20,754 nt of DNA. Source: JAWLBR01 sp041687495. GTDB taxonomy: Bacteria > Bacillota > Limnochordia > DTU087 > JAAYGB01. The DNA lies in NCBI GenBank assembly GCA_041687495.1, contig JAWLBR010000053.1, positions 1-20,754 of the forward strand, read 5' to 3'. The notes under the pieces were generated by a model. That model saw only the letters and a program-made list of their open reading frames with translations. It had not been told where the DNA came from and did no database searches. The position numbers were made by a program, and so were the translations under genes. Shown in pieces: positions 6,281-14,356 of this stretch (positions are counted from its first letter, which is position 1; every line of letters starts with the position of its first letter).

Positions 6281-9200
6281 TTAGCCTGTATGGGAAAATT
6301 CGTAATCCTTCGCCTCCGTTACCAGCTGCTTCACTTCTCCGGTCCAATAGTATCTAACCACTGTGACAAAGGGAGCATTCTGCGGCCGAATTAGTTCATG
6401 GATAGACAAAGATGACACAGTGTCATAGTCACCCCAAAGTGCTTGAGAATTCATGATGTAATCGAAACCAAGCTTCTCAACCAGATCGAACATATCCCGA
6501 ATGTTGTTTTCATCGACCCCTGCGAAAGCTTCATCCAGTGAAATGATAAACGGCGCATCATCTCTGGCCTCCATATACCGGGAGTACACGGCGGAAAACA
6601 ATGGGATGTACATGGCCATGGCCTTTTCGCCACCGCTGAACTTGTAGAACTGGTTGTTGGTCAGTTCTCTTACCGGCTGCCCCGCCCGCTGGAAGTACAA
6701 AGTGAAGCTAAACCACTGGCGGTAGTCCAGCATATCGCGAATGGTTCGATGCAGAGTATCGGCATATCCATTTTCCTGCACCAACTGTTTAGCTCGGCTG
6801 ACCTTAGACCGGAAATGTTTGGTCACTCGATGCATATCTTCTTCCTTTAGCAGCCGAGGATCTGTCCTCAACAAATCGACTAGCTCCTTGGTATCCATCT
6901 CGTCATCATGCTCAGCTGTCCTGGCTTTCCATCGCAAAGAAAACGTCAAACCGCTGGAGGAATTTCTCTCCTTCATCAACTGATTGATCTGCTTCACCCA
7001 CTGCTCTGCCCGGTAGATGCGACCCCGAATGATCCCACCAACGCTGTGCATAATGATCTCTTCGTAAAGCTCGCGATCTTTGTCGTCCAAAATCCGCTCC
7101 TGCAGCTGGATATCCTTATCCATATCAGTGAGAACCGCGTAGGGACTGACCCGCTTGCCCCGGTGATCCATCAACAGCTGGATTCTCCGGGACCTTTGCC
7201 GCAGCTGGCTACCCTGCTCCTGGGCAGCCTCGTCACCACCAAGATCAGGGAGCCTTTCCTGCTCCAAAGCATACTCCTGGGCTAGCCGGTACTCCACCAG
7301 AGTACCACCCTCTTCATAGAAAACCCGATTTAGCCGCTCCATCACTTTGTTCCGATCGGGACTCGAATCGCTCAACAAGTGTCCATACCGGTGCCAAACC
7401 GCCTCGGCTTGCTTGACCGCACCACTATCATGAGGCAGCTCCACCTCCAAAATCGGCTCCACTGCTCCAAAACCAGACACCAACCGCACGTCAGCGGCAA
7501 AGACCTCTTGCCAAACTCCGGTCAGCCGTTGGGCCCTAAACAACGCTTTGGCAGTGCTGGCGGCATCAGCCTTAGCCTGCTCGATGCGGTCTTCAGTTTG
7601 TTGGACTTTCCGGGCCGTCGTTTCAACTTCCCCGGGGATCTCCTCGAGCCGTATCAGAACCTCCTTGATCCTACGGCGCAGCTCCCCAATTCCCAGGTCC
7701 ATCAGCCGTCTTTCTAGAGCGTCCAATTGCATCCTTAGTGTCTTCTCCCGGTCGGTAAGCATATTGACCTCGCCCTTGGCCTCATCTACCCGACCGATAA
7801 CCATCTCCAGCTGCTCCTGGCACATCGCTTTGGCATCCCGGCTGTTGACCAGATCCCGCTGACGCAGCTGGACTTTGTGCAGCGACTGGATGTACTCTTG
7901 GATGAATCCTCTGGCAGTCTCATATGCCCTCTCGGTCAGCTCAATGGCGAGGTCTTGGGCCGCTGCCCGCAGCTGCTTCAGCTGGATCTGCCACTGATTA
8001 AAGGCGTCTTTTAGTTTCCGGTTGATCCGTTCGACTTCGCCTTGCTGAGTGTCGACCTGCTGCCTAACTTTCTCCACGGTCAAATGGGCCTCACGGACAT
8101 CGTTTGCAGCGGGGAAGGCCTCATGCTCCCTCTTCAACATCTCTACTCGTTCTGTGAGCCGTTGCCCCTCTTCCCACAGCGCGTTGGCTGCTGTTTGGAT
8201 CTCTGCCAGTTCGCTCTCCAAACGAGCAATCTCCCGCAGACGATACTGACGTCTAGCTTCCTTACCGATGAACACGGACTGCTCCTGCCCGGGAGTTTGC
8301 CCCTCAAGCAGACCAATCCGGAACTCTCCGGTCTCTGGAACCAAAGCTGTGCCATCCGCTTGGGTATCCACCACAATACTGCGCAGAACATTGTCGATCT
8401 CTTCAGCTGAAATCCCACCTGTTGGTGTTGGCTCGAGAAACTCACCCAACGTATGCACCAGAAGCTTCGGCTGCGGCCGTAGGACCTTGTCACACTCAAG
8501 GGCCTTACCTTGGTTCTTCTCGGGGATTACCAGAGCATCAAGAACTCCCATTTGCATCACGGCAGCTTCGATCCGGTTTCGAATCTCAGCCGAAACCTCG
8601 GGCCGAAACTCTACTGCGGAGTAAAGCGGGACAAATGGGATCCCTGCCTCGTGCAATCGTTTCCGGGCTGCAGCGGTGGCTGGGTGCCGCTCCGGCTCAG
8701 GATCGTGCTTCTGCTTCCAAGCAGTTAGCTCCCGCTGCTTCTCGTCAGCTAACTGCTCCTGCTGCCTGATAAGCTGACTGTTCTCAGCCAACTGCTTTTG
8801 CAGGGCCGCATGCCACCGGTTAAACGCCTGTTGGGTCTCTTGACGCACCTCATCGAATTGGTACTGACCGTACATGTCCACTGCCCGCTGTGCGGTGATT
8901 CTTACTTCGTCATCGGAGAGCCGCAGTTCTTCATTGTCTTTGCTCCATTGGTGAAACGCGGTCAGCCACCGATCCTTTTCCTCAGCGAACACAAGCTCCC
9001 ACTTATTCTGATCCCGTGTCAGCTCGTCCAGCTTCTGCCTGGCCTCTCCCAGATCGTGATCGGCTTCCTGATATCTTTCCTTGCTTCGATTCTCCGCTCG
9101 GATGACCCGAAGAACATCCTCCAACTGCTGCCGGTAAGACTCCGCTTGGTGCCGCCACAGGTCAAAGTCAAATTCCGCTTCCAGATCCGTGGTCAATCCT

Positions 9201-10468
9201 TGAGAACATAGCCGGTGCTGCTGGCCAAAACCTGCCTCATCGGATTCATACTCGGCAGATTCCAGATGTTCGTGAAGCTCCCTCCTTAACTGAGCCTGCT
9301 TGACCTGAATGTCATCGAGGCGCTGGGTTTGGTCGCGTTCAATTTTCTGGTACTCAAGAAGTGCTTTCTGCTGGTCGTTCAGCTTCCGCCTGGCTGCAAC
9401 CAGCTGGTCCTCCAGCTGTTTTTTCTCCTCTTCTTCCCGAAACACATCGTGATCACGCAGCTGCCTCTCTTCGTCTTCGAGGACTTTCCTTTCCCGCTTA
9501 ACCTCCGCAAGCTGATTTTCTAGATCCGCCTTTTGTTCAGCAAGGCTAACTAAGGACTTCTGCAGCGATTTCACCGACTCTTGCAGTTCGTGCTCCCTAC
9601 GGTGGGCCTGCAACAACCCCTGGGCCTTATCTGCCAGCACCACCTGATTGTATGTGGTGTACTGCTGACACACTTTCCTCAGAGAGGCCTGCTGCCGCAG
9701 CAGCTGATCCAACTGCTGCTTAATCTGATCCATGCTCTCGATGGTATCAGACAAGGGGCGTAGTTCATCATCGCTGAGGCTGGGAAGTGAGCCATCTAGA
9801 ATCTCATAGATCACTGTGGGCTTAAAATCCTTGGACAGCTTGGGGCTGCGCAGCTGTATTAGCAACTTGATTAGCTCTTCATAGGCCTCGATGGCCTCAA
9901 ACCCAAACACATGGCGGTTCACCAGTTCCATGTACTCCCCTTGGGTTGAAACCACAGTGCCGCCAGACTCAAGGCGGGTTTCCAATTCTCGACGCGAAAG
10001 GGGGATTTTCTCCTCTTCACCGGTCTGGGCGTTGTACTCGGTTTTATACAGGAAGAGATCTCTGCCGATCCGGCGATTATCCAGGATGGCAAATCCCCAA
10101 AACTTCACGCTGGCGCCTCTTTTGGCCTGGAGTCCGATCCCAGTCGTGAGATACTGATTGGTACCCTTGCGGCGAAACTCAAGATACAAATAGCCGGTTC
10201 GCTCGTCCCTATCTACTAGCTCCTTCTCCCCCAGAAGGTAATCCTCAATCCGGCGAGCCCTGGAACCAAACGGATCCAACCTCTCCGGACTCTTCTTCCC
10301 ATCCAGTAGCAGAGGGATGAGACTTTGCATCGTAACAGATTTGCCGGATCCGTTCGTACCCCGCAGTAAGAGCTTCCCGTCTGCAAAGCGAAGCTCCTCA
10401 TCGTCGTAGTACCAGAAGTTGAGAAGTCCCGCCCGATTGGGCTGCCACTTCGCAGCATGCGTCATCAC
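6281..10468 (-). CDS. jetC: JetC, SMC-like ATPase of Wadjet (TIGR02680)
   Basis: This 1395-residue MukB/SbcC-type ATPase is the motor that extrudes DNA loops. Walker A is GTNGSGKS at 37-44, right after the first strands. The ABC signature FSGGEKAMAM lies near 1277-1286, and Walker B IISLDEAF has Asp1312/Glu1313, followed by a D-loop-like GVDENN. Two long heptad-rich coiled-coil arms (roughly 255-590 and 745-1010) flank a globular hinge (roughly 595-745). These sizes fit the TIGR02680 family. The start is either GTG 10468, giving a GTGA overlap with the jetB stop, or ATG 10465, giving TGATG. GGAGG at 10483-10479 is better spaced (10 nt) for the GTG. The overlap implies translational coupling with jetB. 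No frameshift or missing motif seen. Confidence 0.95.
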   Translation of the reverse strand: MMTHAAKWQPNRAGLLNFWYYDDEELRFADGKLLLRGTNGSGKSVTMQSLIPLLLDGKKSPERLDPFGSRARRIEDYLLGEKELVDRDERTGYLYLEFRRKGTNQYLTTGIGLQAKRGASVKFWGFAILDNRRIGRDLFLYKTEYNAQTGEEEKIPLSRRELETRLESGGTVVSTQGEYMELVNRHVFGFEAIEAYEELIKLLIQLRSPKLSKDFKPTVIYEILDGSLPSLSDDELRPLSDTIESMDQIKQQLDQLLRQQASLRKVCQQYTTYNQVVLADKAQGLLQAHRREHELQESVKSLQKSLVSLAEQKADLENQLAEVKRERKVLEDEERQLRDHDVFREEEEKKQLEDQLVAARRKLNDQQKALLEYQKIERDQTQRLDDIQVKQAQLRRELHEHLESAEYESDEAGFGQQHRLCSQGLTTDLEAEFDFDLWRHQAESYRQQLEDVLRVIRAENRSKERYQEADHDLGEARQKLDELTRDQNKWELVFAEEKDRWLTAFHQWSKDNEELRLSDDEVRITAQRAVDMYGQYQFDEVRQETQQAFNRWHAALQKQLAENSQLIRQQEQLADEKQRELTAWKQKHDPEPERHPATAAARKRLHEAGIPFVPLYSAVEFRPEVSAEIRNRIEAAVMQMGVLDALVIPEKNQGKALECDKVLRPQPKLLVHTLGEFLEPTPTGGISAEEIDNVLRSIVVDTQADGTALVPETGEFRIGLLEGQTPGQEQSVFIGKEARRQYRLREIARLESELAEIQTAANALWEEGQRLTERVEMLKREHEAFPAANDVREAHLTVEKVRQQVDTQQGEVERINRKLKDAFNQWQIQLKQLRAAAQDLAIELTERAYETARGFIQEYIQSLHKVQLRQRDLVNSRDAKAMCQEQLEMVIGRVDEAKGEVNMLTDREKTLRMQLDALERRLMDLGIGELRRRIKEVLIRLEEIPGEVETTARKVQQTEDRIEQAKADAASTAKALFRAQRLTGVWQEVFAADVRLVSGFGAVEPILEVELPHDSGAVKQAEAVWHRYGHLLSDSSPDRNKVMERLNRVFYEEGGTLVEYRLAQEYALEQERLPDLGGDEAAQEQGSQLRQRSRRIQLLMDHRGKRVSPYAVLTDMDKDIQLQERILDDKDRELYEEIIMHSVGGIIRGRIYRAEQWVKQINQLMKERNSSSGLTFSLRWKARTAEHDDEMDTKELVDLLRTDPRLLKEEDMHRVTKHFRSKVSRAKQLVQENGYADTLHRTIRDMLDYRQWFSFTLYFQRAGQPVRELTNNQFYKFSGGEKAMAMYIPLFSAVYSRYMEARDDAPFIISLDEAFAGVDENNIRDMFDLVEKLGFDYIMNSQALWGDYDTVSSLSIHELIRPQNAPFVTVVRYYWTGEVKQLVTEAKDYEFSHTG

Positions 10469-11658
10469 TTGGTACCAGCCTCCGCCTCTGCAACATAATC
10501 TTCAGGATATGCGCCAACCAATCGGACGAGGAGCGGCTGCAGCAGAATCATCTCAGACTGGGAATCTGCGGCCGCCATCTTCCACTCCACCAATACTGCG
10601 AAAAGATCTCGGGCAATCTGGGAATCCGACATATCTCGATACTGCTTACTCCAACCAGATCCAAACTGGGCACGACAGATCCTTACCCAATGCTCAAAGT
10701 CTACCCGAGTAACTGGTAGACTGCCATCGGCGCGGATGGCAATCCCCTGCTCATCTCGCATCCTCTTGACCACATCGGCGAACTGCAGGACGATATCGTT
10801 GATGGCTCTGGTATCCGGAAACAGGGTATACCTAGCCTTTGATTCTGCAAAGGTCAACAGTGCGGTATCCTTGTACAGCTCGAACTGAAACTCGGTATGG
10901 GACTCGATATCCTCCTGTATCCGATGGCGGTAGTTTCGCAGATAGAGAAAGTCTGTGTCATCGCTGCCTCGGCTGTACATAACCGGTGACAGAAATAGCT
11001 GCCGGTACACCCGCTGCCTTCGCCTAGCTCCCGTATCGTCTTCTGCGTCGGTGGATTGATCGGCGGCCAAGATTTCCTCTCCACTGGTGAACTGATTCAA
11101 ATCTTCAGGGTAGGAGCGCAGGAAATACCGGGCGACTGCCGGAACATCATAGAGCACTTCGTATTCCTCCTGGAACCGAAACTGCTCCACATCCCCTTCC
11201 ACAACCTTGATAATGCCCTGCTCCTGGGCGAACTGCATTGCTCTGATCAGTGATTTGCGATGCTCGTAATGGGTCCAGTCAAGGCCTTCATCACCGGGAA
11301 ACAGAGCGACAATCTCCTCGCACAAATCCGACAACAGGAACTGCTCGTCAGCGTTCTTTCCTTCTAGATACGCCAACAAACAGCAGAAGATGGCATAATC
11401 CCTGGGGTGTCTGAAGTCCTGAATACCCATCCAGGGCTCTGGAAAGGCTGGTGTCTTCTCAAGCTTGATGAAATGCCGATGCACAATGAGTCGGTACCCC
11501 AGCTTCCCCAGGAAGTAAGCTTTCAGGACTCCTTCTCGTTCGCGAATCAGCTGATACTTCTCAGGCTCCTGGTCCCTACGGACCCAAAACTGCTCCAGCA
11601 AGCACTCGCAAGCCTCTTTCGCTTTCTCATCAAAACCCAGTTTGGACCTTGTTTCCAT
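10465..11658 (-). CDS. jetB: JetB, KITE-like subunit of Wadjet (TIGR02678; DUF2398)
   Basis: This is a 397-residue protein I recognise as the DUF2398/TIGR02678 family by its position between jetA and jetC and by typical stretches. These are REREGVLKAYFLGKLGYRL near the N-terminus, the PWMGIQDFRHPRDYAIFCCLLAYLEG region, and a C-terminal DLFAVLVEWKMAAAD segment. In Wadjet complexes JetB is the MukE/KITE-type winged-helix subunit that binds the JetA kleisin and JetC heads. The open frame extends upstream to 11832 inside jetA, but the ATG at 11658 is preceded by AAAGGAG with 8 nt spacing and gives the family N-terminus. The gap to the jetA stop is 29 nt, and its own stop overlaps the jetC start. 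Confidence 0.92.
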   Translation of the reverse strand: METRSKLGFDEKAKEACECLLEQFWVRRDQEPEKYQLIREREGVLKAYFLGKLGYRLIVHRHFIKLEKTPAFPEPWMGIQDFRHPRDYAIFCCLLAYLEGKNADEQFLLSDLCEEIVALFPGDEGLDWTHYEHRKSLIRAMQFAQEQGIIKVVEGDVEQFRFQEEYEVLYDVPAVARYFLRSYPEDLNQFTSGEEILAADQSTDAEDDTGARRRQRVYRQLFLSPVMYSRGSDDTDFLYLRNYRHRIQEDIESHTEFQFELYKDTALLTFAESKARYTLFPDTRAINDIVLQFADVVKRMRDEQGIAIRADGSLPVTRVDFEHWVRICRAQFGSGWSKQYRDMSDSQIARDLFAVLVEWKMAAADSQSEMILLQPLLVRLVGAYPEDYVAEAEAGTK

Positions 11659-11666
11659 GATGCAGA

Positions 11667-11673
11667 CTCCTTT
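11667..11673 (-). promoter_or_regulatory. Ribosome binding site deciding the jetB start
   Basis: AAAGGAG on the minus strand ends 8 nt before the ATG at 11658. It excludes the 58-residue N-terminal extension that the open frame would otherwise allow inside jetA. Confidence 0.75.
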
Positions 11674-11687
11674 GCTGACCCCAAAAA

Positions 11688-13211
11688 TCAATTCAAGAAG
11701 CGAAAAACATAATTGGGCATGTCCAAAGTCCCGTCGGTACACCGCAAGTCGACTCGCTGGCCATCCACCGTTTCCAGCCTCACCCGCCGCCCGTGTTCGG
11801 TCTTGATGGTTCGATCTCTTCTGGCCATGCACTTGCCGACCCAGTTTAGTAAGGTCTTTCTCACCGGCGTATCGACCACGGGCATCGCAGCAATGGCGAT
11901 CTGCCCATTAACAATTAGCTGATCAATGAGTAGACGCTCAGCCGCCCTCTCTCTTAGGTACTGCTCCAGCGCTGCTCGCTTTTCCTGACTGCGGCTGATC
12001 ACAGCTCCCGGCCGAGTTTTCATGCGATACTGCCTAATGCGCGGCTTGATGGTTACAATCGTCGAGGGTTCATCCCACAGTTGAGCATAGATATCGTCCG
12101 TTGTCTTCTGATCAGCCACCAAGTGCCTAGTATGGAAGACTCCAAATGCACAGGCTGACAGCTTGTGAGCCTCCCGCAGATCCGTCATCTGACCAAACAG
12201 TCCAGCCAAATGCAGACAATCCTTGCGCCGGCTGCGCAGCACCTGATACCTCTCCCCGATTCGCTGGGCAAAACGGGTGATTCGGCGAATGGCTTCGTTG
12301 GTTTCATTCTGCAGGTAAGTCAGCTCGCTGGCCGTACTGCCAGTCCCGAAAAACCACCTGCTTAAGCTGTCCCACTCATCCAAGACCTGCTGCTCCAAAC
12401 TGGCTTGATCCGGGCGTTCATCTAGACGAGGGATGCTTCGTTGATACTGCGCTGCAAGGGAAGCCAGCTGACCTATAGTTTCCGCGGGAATTTCTCGCAC
12501 AACTGCCTCAATCTTATATGAAGTGCGTTGCATCGAAATCATGAACGTGCGCAGGTATTCGGTCATAGAGTCTTTGTACACCAAGAAAGCGTCGGTCTGC
12601 ATCAAGGTTTCGGCTTTTTCACCCTTTAGGTGAGCTAGGTAATCTGTAGATTGCTCCATTAAGTTCCTAAAGTTGCCTCTAATGTCCTCCCAAATCTGGT
12701 TCACTTCCCGGGGAGAGGGACCAGAGGCAAGGTTGGTCCGCTCGCTCGACCTGAGCTGCACCCCGAGCTCTTCAAGTTTGAAGATAGATGCCAGCAGGCG
12801 ATCAAATAGAGTGCTCTCCAATGAGCCCCCGAAGGATTCGCCCATCCGCTCCAGCCGACTGACCGTCCGTTCAAACTCCACGGTATACGGACTGCACTGG
12901 TAGCGGAATCTTCTTCGCTTAAACTCCTCGATGGAACTGACCCGGCCGGTCTCCTGGCGGGGAATAAGGTTATTCCACTCCACCAGCTGCTTTAGATCCT
13001 GCTCAAGCTGTTCTTCGGTATAGTCGGCAAAATGATCACTCTCAGTCAGATATGCGTACACTTCCTCTGGAAACAGGAAGTGGCGAAGACGCTCATGTTG
13101 AAGGTAAAAGTAACGGAGAATAGTGCGGTACCGCCAGGCATTCTCTACAGTTAGGTACGTGACTTCCCTGACTTGCCGAAAGAGCTTGGAATCGATGAAA
13201 TCAGCCGCCAT
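11688..13211 (-). CDS. jetA: JetA, kleisin-like subunit of Wadjet (TIGR02677; DUF2397)
   Basis: This is a 507-residue protein of the DUF2397/TIGR02677 family and the first gene of the Wadjet operon. JetA bridges the JetC ATPase heads like MukF or other kleisins. Visible features are an N-terminal winged-helix-like block (VTYLTVENAWRYRTILRYFY, then LFPEEVYAYL), long helices through the centre, and a conserved C-terminal TVDGQRVDLRCTDGTLDMPNYVF end. The open frame begins at 13271, but the ATG at 13211 has GGAGGTGG just upstream, whereas the earlier start lacks a site. The upstream 438 bp contains no gene and should carry the operon promoter. All length and sequence features look intact. Confidence 0.92.
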   Translation of the reverse strand: MAADFIDSKLFRQVREVTYLTVENAWRYRTILRYFYLQHERLRHFLFPEEVYAYLTESDHFADYTEEQLEQDLKQLVEWNNLIPRQETGRVSSIEEFKRRRFRYQCSPYTVEFERTVSRLERMGESFGGSLESTLFDRLLASIFKLEELGVQLRSSERTNLASGPSPREVNQIWEDIRGNFRNLMEQSTDYLAHLKGEKAETLMQTDAFLVYKDSMTEYLRTFMISMQRTSYKIEAVVREIPAETIGQLASLAAQYQRSIPRLDERPDQASLEQQVLDEWDSLSRWFFGTGSTASELTYLQNETNEAIRRITRFAQRIGERYQVLRSRRKDCLHLAGLFGQMTDLREAHKLSACAFGVFHTRHLVADQKTTDDIYAQLWDEPSTIVTIKPRIRQYRMKTRPGAVISRSQEKRAALEQYLRERAAERLLIDQLIVNGQIAIAAMPVVDTPVRKTLLNWVGKCMARRDRTIKTEHGRRVRLETVDGQRVDLRCTDGTLDMPNYVFRFLN

Positions 13212-13216
13212 TGGAA

Positions 13217-13224
13217 CCACCTCC
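13217..13224 (-). promoter_or_regulatory. Ribosome binding site deciding the jetA start
   Basis: GGAGGTGG on the minus strand ends 5 nt before the ATG at 13211 (8 nt counted from GGAGG). It favours 13211 over the upstream in-frame start at 13271. Confidence 0.75.
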
Positions 13225-13496
13225 GTCGTCTTAAGGTCGATGATCAGTGGGTTTGACACAGAGGCTGCCAAATCCTGTGCAACGTAGCTATCGGGCAGAT
13301 AATGCCAATAGGCCCACTAGGAACGCTCGTATCTCAATGCGCATCTATGTGATTCCAGATGGTGTGCTTTTAGTTTTGGGTTTCATCCCAGGACACGAAG
13401 GAGGTTCCCTTGGCATAGAAGACCGAGGAAGGTGGAGTCTCGAGATCCCGCACTTTCGAAATTGTAGGTTGGGACATGTGGTCAGAAGAGTCTGCT

Positions 13497-13541
13497 GAGA
13501 ACCCTAGTATCCTAGTGCGAAGAGCAGGATGTACGGCTCTC
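13497..13541. repeat. Two-tier inverted repeat upstream of jetA
   Basis: GAGAACCC (13497-13504) faces GGCTCTC (13535-13541), and an inner ATCCT (13509-13513) faces AGGAT (13526-13530). This makes one long imperfect hairpin with a TAGT/GTAC internal loop and a 12-nt apical loop. It lies between the decayed nuclease gene and jetA. It could be a terminator without a T tract, a regulatory RNA structure or the trace of a mobile element end. Confidence 0.4.
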
Positions 13542-13649
13542 GATAAGCGGCATCATATCCCGGGCTTTCAACCCAAATCGGAGCAGATCGGAAGACCGTT
13601 TTCCCGTTCTGCCAGATTCGTGAAGTCAGTACTCGCCTCGTGTTCGCAA

Positions 13650-14313
13650 CTAGGCCAAATCGTAACTTTCCTTCAGTACTTCTGTGAGAATAGGGTCTTT
13701 CAGCTTTTCCTTAGGAATAGCAAGCCCTATGGGGTTTGCCCCAGCGTTGTAATTAAATGACCAGGATGCCTCAACCCCAATTTGACGCAGTTGCTCACCA
13801 ACCCTGCGAAACCTGTCCGATGGTTCATCGGAATCACCTGTGCCATCGTCAGGTATATACACGTAGCAACCATCGAGTCTAGGCCACATCGGCAACCAAG
13901 CTCTTCTCCCCTTTTTTAGGGAAATATAACTGCTAGCGGTGTAGTCAATTTTGGATACCCCAATTTTTTCTTCGCAATGGGCGGCCAATGCTTGTACTGA
14001 GTTAACGAAATCATCACCTTGACGTGAACGCCACCAGTCTTCATCACGAGCCCCGAAGACTTGCCGTGCGGGTCTTCCACAAGATCATCGGGTTGCGAGA
14101 TTATCTCTGGATAGGTTGCAGCGACAGTTGTTCCGGAATCAGTTTCTATCGCCAACGTCTACTGGCGTAACTCTTGCTCCACGCTCTCGAACTGACCAAG
14201 GCCTAGCCGCTCCGGCTTAGCACATATCCAGTCCTGCAACCAGTACTCATTCTTCTCAGCCTCCCTCAGGGTTGTCGGCCGATTTTCAACAAACATGACC
14301 ACCAAACGCACAT
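13650..14313 (-). pseudogene. Decayed NucS-like predicted nuclease gene (C-terminal DUF5655-like part retained)
   Basis: Three pieces of one gene can be read. From a GTG at 14313 (AAGG nearby) the frame gives a segment with EKNEYWLQDWICAKPERLGLG, like the N-terminus of NucS/DUF91-type nucleases (LxDWIxxNPxxLG). It then meets an in-frame TAG near 14160. The same frame continues to about 13919, but the homology-like sequence resumes in another frame from about 14065 (GARDEDWWRSRQGDDFVNSVQAL), running through an SSYISLKKGRRAW strand to a typical end at 13650 (LTEVLKESYDLA). The stretch where the PD-(D/E)XK core should be is missing, which suggests an internal deletion as well as a stop and a frameshift. 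It starts 44 nt after the DUF2357 gene, so it was probably the third gene of the restriction operon. Family assignment is from memory of conserved patterns. Confidence 0.65.
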
Positions 14314-14356
14314 CCCTTCTCGACGCTCTATATCCCAAGCTTAGACGTTTATGTCC

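Larger units (their letters stand above)
13212..13649. other. Gene-free stretch upstream of jetA
   Basis: This is 438 bp with no recognisable protein family. Plus-strand open frames of 83 and 94 codons exist but lack ribosome binding sites and family features. The Wadjet promoter must lie here if the operon is independent of the upstream restriction genes. The best by-eye candidate is a weak TTGGCA-N16-TACGTT on the minus strand near 13280-13310. A two-tier inverted repeat sits at 13497-13541. Confidence 0.45.

Noticed and set aside
6741..10157. Many plus-strand open frames of 60-125 codons opposite jetC
   Set aside because: They are antisense shadows of a long, GC-rich coiled-coil gene; none has a ribosome binding site or family features.
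13247..13760. Plus-strand open frames upstream of jetA, considered as transposase or group II intron remnants
   Set aside because: The GGATGTACGGCTCTC stretch loosely recalls sequences near group II intron reverse transcriptases, but no transposase or reverse transcriptase motif could be read in any frame.
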